The position numbers were made by a program, and so were the translations under genes. Below, piece by piece: positions 27,291 to 37,143 of a stretch of DNA of 64,000 bases. The notes under the pieces were generated by a model. That model saw only the letters and a program-made list of their open reading frames with translations, was not told the origin of the DNA and ran no database searches. Each line of letters starts with the position of its first letter. The stretch's first letter is position 1. The stretch is from Chitinophagaceae bacterium (GTDB lineage: Bacteria > Bacteroidota > Bacteroidia > Chitinophagales > Chitinophagaceae), in contig CANBQT010000006.1 of assembly GCA_947371755.1 (NCBI GenBank), forward strand, positions 1 through 64,000, given 5' to 3'.

Positions 27291-30200
27291 CTATTCGGTG
27301 ATTTCTAAATGTTCTGCTTCGTGCTTGCCAGATATGAAAGTATATACTGCAGGAATCACAAATAAAGTAAGGATCAATGAAAAGATAATGCCACCTACAA
27401 TTACGATACCCAAAGGCATACGGCTTGTACTTGCCGCACCCAAACTTAATGCGATGGGCAAAGCACCCAGTGCTGTAGCAAGACTCGTCATAAGAATTGG
27501 TCTCAAACGTTGCACAGCTGCTTCAATTACAGCATTGGTTTTATTTAAACCGAATTCTCTTTTCTGATTGGCAAATTCGACGATCAGGATCCCGTTTTTA
27601 GTAACCAAGCCAATCAACATGATCATACCAATTTGAGAGAAGATATTAAGTGTTTGATTAAAGATCCAAAGACTCAACAAGGCTCCAGCAATTGCCAAAG
27701 GCACGGTAATCATAATTGTAAACGGATCTTTGAAACTCTCAAACTGAGCAGCTAATACTAAATAGATCAACACAAGTGCCAATGATAATGCGAAGTTGGT
27801 ATTAGAAGAGCTTTCTACAAAGTCACGTGAGGGACCACTCAAATCGGTTTGAAATGATTCATCTAATACTTTATTACCAATCGACTGCATTACTTTAACT
27901 CCATCTCCAATTGTTTTCCCTTCTGCTAAAGAAGCTGAAATAGTTGCCGCCTTGAAACGATTAAAGTGATATAAAGTTGGCGGATTACTATTCTCTTCTA
28001 ATTTTACTACCGCAGTTAAAGGAATATTATCACCTCGATTATTTCTTACATATAGTTTTTCAATATCAAGCGGTTCACTTCTGTCAGGGCGTTCAACCTG
28101 ATTAATCACCTGGTATTGTTTCCCATTCATGATAAAGTAAGCTGCCCTTGCACCACTGAATGCAGATTGTACTACAGCAGCTACATCCGTTGTGGTTAAA
28201 CCCAGATCTTTCGCTTTAATCCGATCGATAGTTAATTGTAATTCTGGTTTATTAAATTTCAAGTTCACATCCACATTCTGAAAGGTCTTATCCTTTCTGG
28301 CTTCTTCCAAAAATTTCGGGATAGCTGCTTTTATTTTTTCGAAGTCTAAATTCTGTACAATAAACTGAACCGGCAATGAACCTCTTGAAGCTAGTCCTAC
28401 AGAAATTGTTTGTTCCTGCACGGCAAAAATTCTGGCATCATTAAACCTAGCTAATTTTTTATTGAGGACGTTTGCAATATCGTTCTGTGATCTGGTTCTA
28501 AATTCTGGCAATACCAATCCAATTCTTCCGCTGGCGGCATTAGATCCATTACCTCCAAAACCCGGCGTAGCACTAAATACAAAGTCTCTTTCAGGTATAG
28601 AATCACTTAAAAAATTTGTTACATCATCAGAAATTCCCTGCATTTTATCATAGCTGGTTCCTTCAGGTGCGGTTAAACTTAAACGAATACTACTCTTATC
28701 TTCTAGAGGAGCAATCTCGCTTTGAATTTTCGTTCCAATAAAATAAATGATTCCCACGCAGACTGCAACTATCACCCAAGCCATCCAGCGGATCTTGATA
28801 AATCCGGTTAGTAATGCTTTGTAACCAGATTCCATTCCTTTAAAAAATGGTTCTGTTTTTTCATAGAATTTGCCATGACCCATGTCTTTCTTATTCAAGA
28901 ACACATTCAAAACAGGAGTAATGGTTAAGGATACAAATGCAGAGATCAATACAGCACAAGCCACAACAATCCCAAATTCACGGAACAAACTTCCCACAAA
29001 ACCCTGCAAGAAAATTACGGGAAGAAATACAACTGCCAAAGTGATTGAAGTAGATAAAACTGCAAAGAAAATTTCTTTACTGCCTTCCAATGCAGCTTTT
29101 CGAATCGGCAATCCACCTTCTAATTTTCGGAATATATTTTCCGTGACCACAATTCCATCATCTACCACCAATCCTGTGGCTAGTACAATGCCCAATAAGG
29201 TTAACACATTAATCGAAAAACCACCCACATACATTATAAAGAAAGTGGCAATTAAGGAGATTGGAATATCAATCAGCGGACGAATAGCAATTAACCAATT
29301 ACGGAAGAAGAAGAAAATTACCATTACCACCAAACTCAAGGAAATGATTAATGTTTCTTGAACTTCTTCTAATGACCGCCGTATGTTCTTTGTATTATCA
29401 ATCAGGATATGAAATTCAATGTCCGTCTTATTTCCTTTTTTAATCTGATCTAATCTTTTATTAAACTCATCAGAGATCCGAATATAGTTGGCACCTGGTT
29501 GAGGTGTAATTGAAATTCCCACCGCAGGTACACCATTGTATTTCCATCCAAACTCTTCTGCTTCCGGACCCAATTCCACTTTTGCCACATCCGACAAGCG
29601 CACAATACCAGTAGCATCTTCTTTTAGAATCAAATCTGAAAATTGCTTTTCGGTAGTTAACTTTCCAAGTGTTCGAATAATTAACTCAGTATTATTGCCA
29701 TATATTTTACCAGCAGGTAACTCAACATTTTCTTTATTTAAAGCAGTCTGAATATCGTTAAAGGCAATGCCATAGGCACTCAGTTTATCGGGCTTGATCC
29801 AGATACGCATGGAAGGTCTTTTCTGACCACGTATTTGAACTGCACTAACTTCATTGATGGTTTGAAATCTTTCTTGCAAAACGTTTTCTGCATATTCACT
29901 CAATTCAAGTAATCCCTTGGACCTACTTTGAATGGCCATGAAAATAATGAAATCACTATTGGCGTCCGACTTTGTAACAACTGGTGGCGCATCAATATCC
30001 TGAGGAAGATTTCGAATTGACTGACTCACTTTATCGCGCACATCATTTGCTGCAGCTTCTAAAGAAACTCCTAAATTAAATTCAACCGTAATATTACTTG
30101 AACCAATGGAACTGGAAGAACTGATACTTCTAATACCAGGGATTCCATTAATCTGTTTTTCTAAAGGTTCGGTGATCTGACTTTCAATTACCTCAGAATT

Positions 30201-30362
30201 AGCACCTGTATAATTTGTACTCACACTAATAGTGGGAGGATCAATGGCTGGATATTCTCTAATAGCTAAAAAGCTAAAGCCAACTACACCAAACAACACA
30301 ATCATGATGTTCATGACTGTTGCAAGTACCGGCCTTTTTAATGATAGTTCTGATATATTCAT
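27291..30362 (-). CDS. RND efflux pump, inner-membrane permease (HAE1/AcrB type)
   Basis: This is a 1023-residue permease. It starts NISELSLKRPVLATVMNI and has the two-fold RND layout: TM1, a large periplasmic porter loop, TM2-6, TM7, a second loop, TM8-12. TM4 carries the proton-relay motif GLVVDDGIVVTENIFRK. VFLPVIFLQGFVGSLFREF and the C-terminal PILMTSLATALGALPIAL are HAE1 signatures. It exports drugs, dyes or lipophilic compounds using the proton gradient. It lies 42 bases after the adaptor gene. No outer-membrane factor (TolC/OprM type) is in the window, so that part must come from another locus. Confidence 0.96.
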   Translation of the reverse strand: MNISELSLKRPVLATVMNIMIVLFGVVGFSFLAIREYPAIDPPTISVSTNYTGANSEVIESQITEPLEKQINGIPGIRSISSSSSIGSSNITVEFNLGVSLEAAANDVRDKVSQSIRNLPQDIDAPPVVTKSDANSDFIIFMAIQSRSKGLLELSEYAENVLQERFQTINEVSAVQIRGQKRPSMRIWIKPDKLSAYGIAFNDIQTALNKENVELPAGKIYGNNTELIIRTLGKLTTEKQFSDLILKEDATGIVRLSDVAKVELGPEAEEFGWKYNGVPAVGISITPQPGANYIRISDEFNKRLDQIKKGNKTDIEFHILIDNTKNIRRSLEEVQETLIISLSLVVMVIFFFFRNWLIAIRPLIDIPISLIATFFIMYVGGFSINVLTLLGIVLATGLVVDDGIVVTENIFRKLEGGLPIRKAALEGSKEIFFAVLSTSITLAVVFLPVIFLQGFVGSLFREFGIVVACAVLISAFVSLTITPVLNVFLNKKDMGHGKFYEKTEPFFKGMESGYKALLTGFIKIRWMAWVIVAVCVGIIYFIGTKIQSEIAPLEDKSSIRLSLTAPEGTSYDKMQGISDDVTNFLSDSIPERDFVFSATPGFGGNGSNAASGRIGLVLPEFRTRSQNDIANVLNKKLARFNDARIFAVQEQTISVGLASRGSLPVQFIVQNLDFEKIKAAIPKFLEEARKDKTFQNVDVNLKFNKPELQLTIDRIKAKDLGLTTTDVAAVVQSAFSGARAAYFIMNGKQYQVINQVERPDRSEPLDIEKLYVRNNRGDNIPLTAVVKLEENSNPPTLYHFNRFKAATISASLAEGKTIGDGVKVMQSIGNKVLDESFQTDLSGPSRDFVESSSNTNFALSLALVLIYLVLAAQFESFKDPFTIMITVPLAIAGALLSLWIFNQTLNIFSQIGMIMLIGLVTKNGILIVEFANQKREFGLNKTNAVIEAAVQRLRPILMTSLATALGALPIALSLGAASTSRMPLGIVIVGGIIFSLILTLFVIPAVYTFISGKHEAEHLEITE

Positions 30363-30404
30363 GGTATTCCCTAATCAAGATGCATTTAAAAAATGGGGAT
30401 CAAC

Positions 30405-31451
30405 TTATTTAATCATGTCTTCTAATTTCATGACTTTGCGAACTTTTACATTACCATTTGGTCTTGTGAAAAGCACACCACTTACCACTACAGAATCACC
30501 TTCATTGATTCCAGTAAGCACTTCAACAGAACCTGTATTTCTTAATCCCGTGGTAATTGACATGAAAGTTGATTTACCATTTTTTACAACAACCAATTTC
30601 TTGGTTCTTGCCTCTGGTATGATTGCATTCGCAGGCACCATAATACTCTTGCTGTTTTCACCTGCTTCTAAATAAATTTTTGCAAACGCACCCGGGTTTG
30701 CAGTGCCTTCTAAATAGGCTCGCACTTTTAAATTTCTGGTAAGTGAATTTACCTGAGGCTCAGTTGCAAAGATCGTGGCCTTTCTTTTTCCAGCCTTTCC
30801 ACCATCCACATCTACTTCAATTGTCTTTCCTTTTTTGATGAGGTTGCTATAATTTTCTGGAACCGTAAAATCAATTTTCAGTTTGTTAACTTGTTGAATT
30901 GTTGCAACAAGAGTAGCTGGTGTTATATATGCACCTGGACTAATCAAACGTAATCCCATTAATCCATCAAAGGGTGCTTTAATAACAGTTTTATCAATCA
31001 GTGTTTGCGTATAAGCTAGATCGGCCTTCAAACTATTTACTTGATTCAAAGCAATATCATATTCGTTTTGATTGATCCCACTAATATTCAATAATTTCTT
31101 ATTGCGTTGTTCTGTTATTTCAGCCAAATTTAAAAGCACTTTGGTTTTTGCAACCTGAGCCTGAAGATCTGCATCATTAATTCTGGCGAGGACCGTTCCT
31201 TTTTGTACCATCTTCCCTTCAGGAATATCGAGAAATATTAATCTTCCACTTACTTCTGGATGCAATTCAGCATACTCATTGGCCATAACAGTACCATTCG
31301 CTTCTACTATATTGCTTATTTTTTGGGTTTTTGCAATGATAACATCCACAATTACCGACTGTTGTCCTGGGTTCTGCTTAGGCTCTTCTTTTTTAGTCTT
31401 ACACGAAACGATGAGTACTAGAATACAAGCTGCTAAATAAATTGGTTTCAA
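30405..31451 (-). CDS. RND efflux periplasmic adaptor lipoprotein (MFP)
   Basis: This 348-residue adaptor links the RND permease to an outer-membrane channel. The signal ends in a lipobox (LVLIVSC, Cys17). The first barrel/lipoyl half includes ANEYAELHPEVSGRLIFLDIPEGKMVQKGT. A helical hairpin near residues 100-150 comes next, then the returning lipoyl half APFDGLMGLRLISPGAYI and beta-barrel and membrane-proximal domains. It is the first gene of the two-gene efflux operon, divergent from the SDR operon with 148 bases between. Confidence 0.94.
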   Translation of the reverse strand: MKPIYLAACILVLIVSCKTKKEEPKQNPGQQSVIVDVIIAKTQKISNIVEANGTVMANEYAELHPEVSGRLIFLDIPEGKMVQKGTVLARINDADLQAQVAKTKVLLNLAEITEQRNKKLLNISGINQNEYDIALNQVNSLKADLAYTQTLIDKTVIKAPFDGLMGLRLISPGAYITPATLVATIQQVNKLKIDFTVPENYSNLIKKGKTIEVDVDGGKAGKRKATIFATEPQVNSLTRNLKVRAYLEGTANPGAFAKIYLEAGENSKSIMVPANAIIPEARTKKLVVVKNGKSTFMSITTGLRNTGSVEVLTGINEGDSVVVSGVLFTRPNGNVKVRKVMKLEDMIK

Positions 31452-31599
31452 ATGCTGAAGTTTTGGGAATTAAAGATAGAAATATTTTACCTGTTGTCTT
31501 TCAACAATGTATGAATGGTTAAACACGCTAAAAAATTCGATAAATAAACAGTAATCTCATTTTTGAGCGTAAATTCATAGGCCTAATAAAATTTGCCAT

Positions 31600-32439
31600 A
31601 TGTATTTACTCTCCAAAAACTATCCCGGGAAGCGAGCTTTTATTACCGGGGCTGCATCAGGACTAGGAAAAGCTTTCTCCATCGAACTAGCACAAGAGGG
31701 ATGGACTATTGGAATGGCCGACATTAATATGGAACAACTTGCAGAAGCTGCAGCTGATGTAACTGCTTTGGGAGGCAATCCTATTACATTTCATTTAGAT
31801 GTATCTGACAAAGTTGAATACAAATCAGTATCCGCCTCTTTTTTAGAACAAGCTGGTGGTATTGATCTTTTATTTAATAACGCGGGTGTTGGCGATGGTG
31901 GCGCTTTTGAAGAATACGCTTTAGAAAACTATGATTGGATGACGGGGATCAATCAGCTTGGGGTAGTTTATGGATGTTTTTATTTTATCCCCGCCATGAA
32001 AAAACAAAAATCTGGTCATATTCTTAACACAGCAAGTGCCGCAGCTATTGGTTGTGCACCTACCATGGGAGCTTATAATATGACCAAGGCTGCAGTGGTT
32101 GCCATCAGTGAAACATTATATGGAGAACTACTTGATTTTAATATCAAAGTGTCTTGCATACAACCCACTTATTTTAAAACCAATGTGATTCAATATGCAC
32201 GGGGTGGTGCCTTGGTAAAAAAAGCTACACAAATGTTCATCGACCGATCTGGTTTAGAGGCAAAGGATGTAGCACAGGAAATTCTAACCCGTGCAGGGAA
32301 AAACGAATTGTACATCATCCTTCCAAAAGCTGCCCATAAAATGTGGCTGATGAAAAGATTGGCGCCTATTTGGTTTAGAAAAAAAGTAACCGAAGAATTT
32401 ATGGCTGCGATGAAAAAAGCAATGAAAAGAGTAAAATAA
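31600..32439 (+). CDS. Short-chain dehydrogenase/reductase (first of two)
   Basis: This is a 279-residue classical SDR. The cofactor motif TGAASGLG is at residues 16-23, NNAG at 93-96, and the catalytic triad is Ser146, Tyr159, Lys163 (YNMTK). Its C-terminus is longer than usual and basic. It is the first gene of an operon with a second SDR (18 bases), an acyl-CoA dehydrogenase and an APH-type kinase. That setting suggests action on a hydroxyacyl or ketoacyl intermediate. The exact substrate is unknown. Confidence 0.9.
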   Translation: MYLLSKNYPGKRAFITGAASGLGKAFSIELAQEGWTIGMADINMEQLAEAAADVTALGGNPITFHLDVSDKVEYKSVSASFLEQAGGIDLLFNNAGVGDGGAFEEYALENYDWMTGINQLGVVYGCFYFIPAMKKQKSGHILNTASAAAIGCAPTMGAYNMTKAAVVAISETLYGELLDFNIKVSCIQPTYFKTNVIQYARGGALVKKATQMFIDRSGLEAKDVAQEILTRAGKNELYIILPKAAHKMWLMKRLAPIWFRKKVTEEFMAAMKKAMKRVK

Positions 32440-32457
32440 AATTTTCAAAAAACTAAT

Positions 32458-33225
32458 ATGGATGCGAATCAGATCTTTCAACTAAATAATAAAGTAGCAC
32501 TCATCACAGGTGCCAGTAAAGGAATTGGTGAAGCTATTGCTCGTTTTTTTGCAGCATGTGGAGCACACGTGATCATCAATTCAAGAAAACAGGATGATTT
32601 AAATATAGTGTCAGAAAGCATTCGAAAAAATGGTGGCAACTGTGTAGGGTATGCTGCCAATGCCGGTGATATCAATGCATGCAAAGAACTCGTTGCAAAA
32701 ATAGTGGCAAGTCACGGTGGCATAGATATACTCGTTAACAATGCCGCAACTAATCCTGTATTCGGCCCAGTTGATCAATGCGAGGAATGGGCATTTGATA
32801 AAATTATGAGTGTGAATGTGAAAGCCCCTTTCGAATTGAGTAAACTAGTTCACCCGATCATGAAATCCAGAGGTGGCGGATCCATCATCAATATTAGTTC
32901 GGTGGCTGGTATCAGACCAGACCCGGGATTGGGTATCTATTCTGTTTCAAAAGCAGCATTAAATATGCTTACAAAAGTAACTGCGAAAGAATATGGCGTT
33001 GATAATATTCGTGTGAATTCTATTTGCCCCGGATTAATCAAAACAAAATTCTCGGAAGCACTCTGGACCAATGAAAAAATGCTCGCACATTTTGTTCGAC
33101 AAACACCTATTGCAAGAATGGGCACAGTGGATGAGATTGCAGGGCTGGCATTGTACTTAGCATCGGATGCTTCTGCATATACTACCGGCACCATTTTTAC
33201 AGCAGATGGCGGACTAACGATTTAA
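32458..33225 (+). CDS. Short-chain dehydrogenase/reductase (second of two)
   Basis: This is a 255-residue classical SDR of FabG-like length. TGASKGIG is at residues 17-24, NNAA at 94-97, and the catalytic Ser148, Tyr161, Lys165 are present. It ends with the usual YTTGTIFTADGG motif. It lies 18 bases after the first SDR and 10 bases before the acyl-CoA dehydrogenase. In comparable kinase/ACAD operons an SDR oxidises the 3-hydroxyacyl-CoA formed later in the pathway; that assignment here is inference. Confidence 0.92.
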   Translation: MDANQIFQLNNKVALITGASKGIGEAIARFFAACGAHVIINSRKQDDLNIVSESIRKNGGNCVGYAANAGDINACKELVAKIVASHGGIDILVNNAATNPVFGPVDQCEEWAFDKIMSVNVKAPFELSKLVHPIMKSRGGGSIINISSVAGIRPDPGLGIYSVSKAALNMLTKVTAKEYGVDNIRVNSICPGLIKTKFSEALWTNEKMLAHFVRQTPIARMGTVDEIAGLALYLASDASAYTTGTIFTADGGLTI

Positions 33226-33235
33226 ATAAAAGAAG

Positions 33236-34453
33236 ATGGAAACGATATTTCATACAGAAAGATTAAGTGAACTGGAACCCAAGCTGAGAAAATTTGTGAT
33301 AGAGGAATTAATTCCTTTAGAAAAAGATCATCTTACCCGTCCCTTCAAACAAACAGAAATTATTCTTCAGGCAAAAAGAGAGGAGGTTAAGAAACTCGGA
33401 CTCTGGGGTCTTCATCTTTCTAAAGAAGAAGGTGGACAAGGTTTAACACTCTGCGAATTTGGTCAGCTGAGCGAGGTGATGTCTCTGGCACCATACTACG
33501 GTCAGTATACATTTAATTGCCAGGCCCCGGATATTGGCAACTATGAATTGATCAGTAGGTTTGGATCAGATTCGATTAAAGACAAATTTTTGCAGCCCTT
33601 ATTAGAGGGGAAAATAAGAAGTTGTTTTTCGATGACAGAACCTGAATTTCCGGGTTCAAATCCTACAAGACTTGGCACTACTGCGGTTCGGGATGGTGAT
33701 GAGTATGTGATCAATGGACATAAATGGTTTACTTCTTCTGCTGATGGCGCCGAATTTGCCATAGTGATGGCAGTAACAAATCCCGAAGCAGCTCCTCATG
33801 AAAGAGCTAGTATGATTATCGTTCCAACAAATACACCTGGTTTCAATTTAGTGAGAAATATTCCCATCTTCGGCGAAACAGGAGAAGGCTGGGCTAGTCA
33901 TGCCGAAATCAAGTATACCAATTGTCGTGTACCAGTTACCAACTTAATTGGAACTGAAGGCATGGGTTTTCGATTAGCTCAAGAGAGATTAGGACCTGGA
34001 AGAATTCATCATTGTATGCGTTGGATAGGTATTGCTGAAAAAGCCTTAGACCTTCTATGCAAAAGGGCTGTGAGCAGGGAAATGGAAGAAGGTGTAATGC
34101 TTGGCCAGAAACAATTCATTCAGGGATTCATCGCAGAAAGTCGTGTTGAAATAGATGCTGCACGTTTACTGGTTTTAAATACTGCCGACTCTATAGATAA
34201 ACGTGGTGCAAAAGCTACCCGAGATCAGATCTCAGGAATTAAATTTTATGTAGCGAATATGTTTTTGAAGGTTTTGGATCGAGCCATTCAAGTGCACGGA
34301 GGCATGGGTCTTACAGATGAAACGATGCTGGCAAATTTGTATCAACACGAAAGAGGCGCGAGAATATGGGATGGTGCCGATGAAGTTCATAAACAAAGTA
34401 TAGCCGTTCATATTCTAAAGAAATATGGACTTGATCTTAAAAATAAAAAATGA
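33236..34453 (+). CDS. Acyl-CoA dehydrogenase, ACAD10/ACAD11-like
   Basis: This is a 405-residue FAD enzyme with the normal ACAD domain order: N-terminal helices, the CFSMTEPE...GSNPTRL FAD/substrate block (residues about 125-145), a beta domain and a C-terminal helical domain. The motif near the end is RIWDGADEVHKQSIA: where classical enzymes have the catalytic Glu-Gly (MCAD Glu376), this protein has Asp379-Gly. Asp at this place, followed by D-E-V-H, is typical of the ACAD10/ACAD11 group. The next gene, overlapping by 4 bases, is an APH-type kinase, the same partner that is fused to ACAD in mammalian ACAD10/11. Confidence 0.92.
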   Translation: METIFHTERLSELEPKLRKFVIEELIPLEKDHLTRPFKQTEIILQAKREEVKKLGLWGLHLSKEEGGQGLTLCEFGQLSEVMSLAPYYGQYTFNCQAPDIGNYELISRFGSDSIKDKFLQPLLEGKIRSCFSMTEPEFPGSNPTRLGTTAVRDGDEYVINGHKWFTSSADGAEFAIVMAVTNPEAAPHERASMIIVPTNTPGFNLVRNIPIFGETGEGWASHAEIKYTNCRVPVTNLIGTEGMGFRLAQERLGPGRIHHCMRWIGIAEKALDLLCKRAVSREMEEGVMLGQKQFIQGFIAESRVEIDAARLLVLNTADSIDKRGAKATRDQISGIKFYVANMFLKVLDRAIQVHGGMGLTDETMLANLYQHERGARIWDGADEVHKQSIAVHILKKYGLDLKNKK

Positions 34454-35508
34454 TGCAAATAGATCATTCAATACCATTACAACAAGGAGAACATTTTGAT
34501 AGTGAGGTATTGAATAATTACTTACAGGAATATGCGCCTGCTATCGGGAAAATAATATCTGTTACCCGATTCCCAGGAGGGTATTCTAACATCACGTATT
34601 GCCTACAAACTGCATCTGTAGAATATGTATTCCGCATGCCACCCGCAGGAGCATCTATTCAATCTGCACATGATATGGGCAGAGAATTCAGAGTGATTAG
34701 TTTACTCCAGCCCCATTTTAAAAAAGTTCCAGCTGTTTATCACTACTGCGACAATGTTTCCGTTATTGGCGCTCCTTTTTATATCATGGAGAGAATAAAA
34801 GGGGTGGTACTAAGGGCTGGTAATGCGCCTAAAATGCAAATAGAACCAGCATTGATGCATCAAATATCTATCGCTTTAATTGATAATTTAATAGCGCTTC
34901 ATTCAATAGATATTGTACAAACAAATTTGATTGATTTAGGTAAACCTGATGGCTATGTAAACAGACAAGTGAGTGGATGGATCAAAAGATATTATGTTGC
35001 CGAGACAGATACTATCGAAAACATGAATAAAATTGCTGACTGGTTAAGCAAAAACTTTCCCAGAGATCAACAACCCACTTTTTTGCATAACGATTATAAA
35101 TACGATAATGTAATTCTTGACGCTAACGATCTTTCAAAAATAATTGGTGTACTGGATTGGGAAATGGCAACTGTTGGGGATCCTTTGATGGATGTTGGAG
35201 CGAGTTTGGCTTATTGGTTTGAAGCAGGCGAAGAAAGCATTTTTAAAACTTATAATTTAACCTGGTTACCAGGAAATGTAAGCAGAAAAGAATTTGCTGC
35301 ACGTTATGCTGAAAAAACAAATCGAGATCTGACTGACATTCTATTCTATTACGTTTTCGGCTTATTCAAAAATGCAGTGATTGGTCAACAGATCTATCAC
35401 AGATGGAAACAGGGAAATAGTAATGATGCAAGATTTGGTGCACTACTTCCACTGATACAGCTGTTATCTTTTAAAGCGGTAAAGGCATTAGAAACAGATC
35501 GGATTTAG
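34450..35508 (+). CDS. APH-family kinase, ACAD10/11 kinase-domain-like
   Basis: This is a 352-residue aminoglycoside-phosphotransferase-fold protein. The catalytic loop FLHNDYKYDNVILD gives His213, Asp215 and Asn220. The metal motif is VLDWEMATVGDPLMD (Asp236). PGGYSNITYCL is the nucleotide-binding loop. It overlaps the ACAD stop by ATGA and ends overlapping the converging gene by 4 bases. Given the neighbour, it most likely phosphorylates a 4-hydroxyacyl-CoA rather than an antibiotic. LvaA of the levulinate operon and the N-terminal part of ACAD11 are the functional models. That role is inferred from context. Confidence 0.9.
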   Translation: MMQIDHSIPLQQGEHFDSEVLNNYLQEYAPAIGKIISVTRFPGGYSNITYCLQTASVEYVFRMPPAGASIQSAHDMGREFRVISLLQPHFKKVPAVYHYCDNVSVIGAPFYIMERIKGVVLRAGNAPKMQIEPALMHQISIALIDNLIALHSIDIVQTNLIDLGKPDGYVNRQVSGWIKRYYVAETDTIENMNKIADWLSKNFPRDQQPTFLHNDYKYDNVILDANDLSKIIGVLDWEMATVGDPLMDVGASLAYWFEAGEESIFKTYNLTWLPGNVSRKEFAARYAEKTNRDLTDILFYYVFGLFKNAVIGQQIYHRWKQGNSNDARFGALLPLIQLLSFKAVKALETDRI

Positions 35509-36275
35509 TATCTTCTAGGTGCTCCTTTATTATATTTTTTATTTCTGTATTCCTCGTAATTTTTTTCAATAAAATAACCCAGCTCCAAATCGTTCATGCG
35601 TTGAACCATTTCATAGTCTGGTCGGTATTCTTTCATAAATTCCTCTAACTCGGGACTATTTAGTTTTATAATCTTTCTTACAAATGCAATACTAAATCGA
35701 TGGTTGATATATTTATCTTCTTCTTGTTGTAATAATCTTTGCTGTAAACTAGCCAGACTTCGGTTTCTCTTAACACGAAACAAATTAATGATCTCATCCA
35801 GGTCGAATCCTACTGTAACACCCCCCGGATTATAACCAGGGTTTTCACTCAATCTCAAACCTGGTTTTTTGAAGTCGAAAATTTTAGCGTAGTCTTTTCT
35901 ATTTTGAATAGAATCGAATTTATAATAACTGTTTCGCACTTTTACTTCGGGCAAATCGAAAGAACGTACATGAATCATCACATCGAAATTGTCGTTGTTA
36001 GAAATGGTATCTACAGGATATTTCATGGTTGATTTACCTATCATACTAAACCAGATGGAATCTTTCATAGAAACACGGATCTCGTATCTACCTAATGAAT
36101 CGGTAGTAGTTCCTTTTCCAGAGGTACTAATAACAGCAACCGCCTCTAAAGGTCTTCTAGCAGAAATATCAAAAACCCTTCCTTTAATAATTACATTTTG
36201 GGCATTTGAATGCTGAACAAAAAAAATAGTGCAGATCAACAACCAACAAATAGTAATGTGTATCCTTTTTCTCAA
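35505..36275 (-). CDS. Secreted protein with carboxypeptidase-regulatory-like (Ig) domain
   Basis: This is a 256-residue protein with a signal peptide (about residues 1-25, ending SNAQ). Residues 28-110 form a CarboxypepD_reg-like beta sandwich (IIKGRVFDISARRPLEAVAVIST, here positions 29-51, then GTTTDSLGRYEIRV), the plug-like domain common in Bacteroidota surface proteins. Residues 115-256 are charged and helical with no recognised domain, and there is no TonB receptor barrel. The function is unknown. It stands alone; its 3' end overlaps the kinase gene by 4 bases. Confidence 0.8.
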   Translation of the reverse strand: MRKRIHITICWLLICTIFFVQHSNAQNVIIKGRVFDISARRPLEAVAVISTSGKGTTTDSLGRYEIRVSMKDSIWFSMIGKSTMKYPVDTISNNDNFDVMIHVRSFDLPEVKVRNSYYKFDSIQNRKDYAKIFDFKKPGLRLSENPGYNPGGVTVGFDLDEIINLFRVKRNRSLASLQQRLLQQEEDKYINHRFSIAFVRKIIKLNSPELEEFMKEYRPDYEMVQRMNDLELGYFIEKNYEEYRNKKYNKGAPRRY

Positions 36276-36363
36276 AAATTCGTATTAAGCTGTAATATTA
36301 AAACAGTAAGCTCAGAGTACAAGAACGACAAAACGAATTAACTTGGTTTTTGCAGAAAATTTT

Positions 36364-37095
36364 CTAAAACTTGGTGTCGATGATATAGGGAAGCATCTTT
36401 CTCCAGGTTGGCCAATCATGCACGATATCATGCCCCCAGACTTCCAGATCATACCATATTCCTTTATTATATAATATACTAGCAAATCTTTTTGCAGCTT
36501 CAGGATCTTCATGTGCACCACTACCAGTGAAAATATGTATATGGTGACTTGCCTTAATTTTATCTAAATAATAAGGGTCTTCCAAAGTAGGCATATAATG
36601 TTCCGGGCTATTATAAAAAACCTGATCATCCCAGAAACCTTTTGTGTATTCAGTTAAATTATACACACCGCTCAAGCTAATTGCACCATTAATGATTTCT
36701 GGACGCTTTAAAAATAAATTCATGGCATGCAATGCTCCAAATGATGCCCCACAGGTATAGATCATGATTTCTTTACTTGTAGTATTTCTGATAAAAGGAA
36801 TCACCTCATTATATACATATTCATTGAACTGATTATGACGAATTCCCTTGTGAGCAGGTATCATATCATTATTCATCCAACTTTCTTTATTCATGCTATC
36901 GATACTATACACACGCAATTTACCCGCTTCTATCTGAGGTGTTAAAGCATCGATTAATTGAAATCGATCATATTCTAAATAATCTGCAGCTGCAGTTGGT
37001 ATCAGCAATAATGCAAAACCATAATGCCCGTATGAAACAATTGGCATTTCTCTATTTAATGCCGGGCTGTACCAAGAGTTAAAACTTTTTTCCAT
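36364..37095 (-). CDS. Esterase-family alpha/beta hydrolase
   Basis: This 243-residue protein without a signal peptide resembles the putative-esterase (esterase D / antigen 85) family. The nucleophile elbow is CGASFGALHAM (Ser118), a D-P-E block follows the predicted beta strand HIHIFTGSG, and the catalytic His is probably in WGHDIVHDW near the C-terminus. It likely hydrolyses a small ester; the substrate is unknown. It is the last gene of a minus-strand block with ParA (48 bases), a chromate transporter and an Fe(II)/2OG oxygenase. Confidence 0.82.
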   Translation of the reverse strand: MEKSFNSWYSPALNREMPIVSYGHYGFALLLIPTAAADYLEYDRFQLIDALTPQIEAGKLRVYSIDSMNKESWMNNDMIPAHKGIRHNQFNEYVYNEVIPFIRNTTSKEIMIYTCGASFGALHAMNLFLKRPEIINGAISLSGVYNLTEYTKGFWDDQVFYNSPEHYMPTLEDPYYLDKIKASHHIHIFTGSGAHEDPEAAKRFASILYNKGIWYDLEVWGHDIVHDWPTWRKMLPYIIDTKF

Positions 37096-37143
37096 AGGTT
37101 AGTTCTTTTAGATTGATCAGTAAGAAACATGTAATAGCTACTT

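Noticed and set aside
28882..29361. 159-codon plus-strand frame opposite the RND pump gene
   Set aside because: It is antisense to conserved pump sequence, with a Lys/Thr/Asn-rich composition and no domain.
34450..35508. Aminoglycoside resistance kinase
   Set aside because: The APH fold is clear, but the translational overlap with an ACAD10/11-type dehydrogenase points to a catabolic acyl-CoA kinase.
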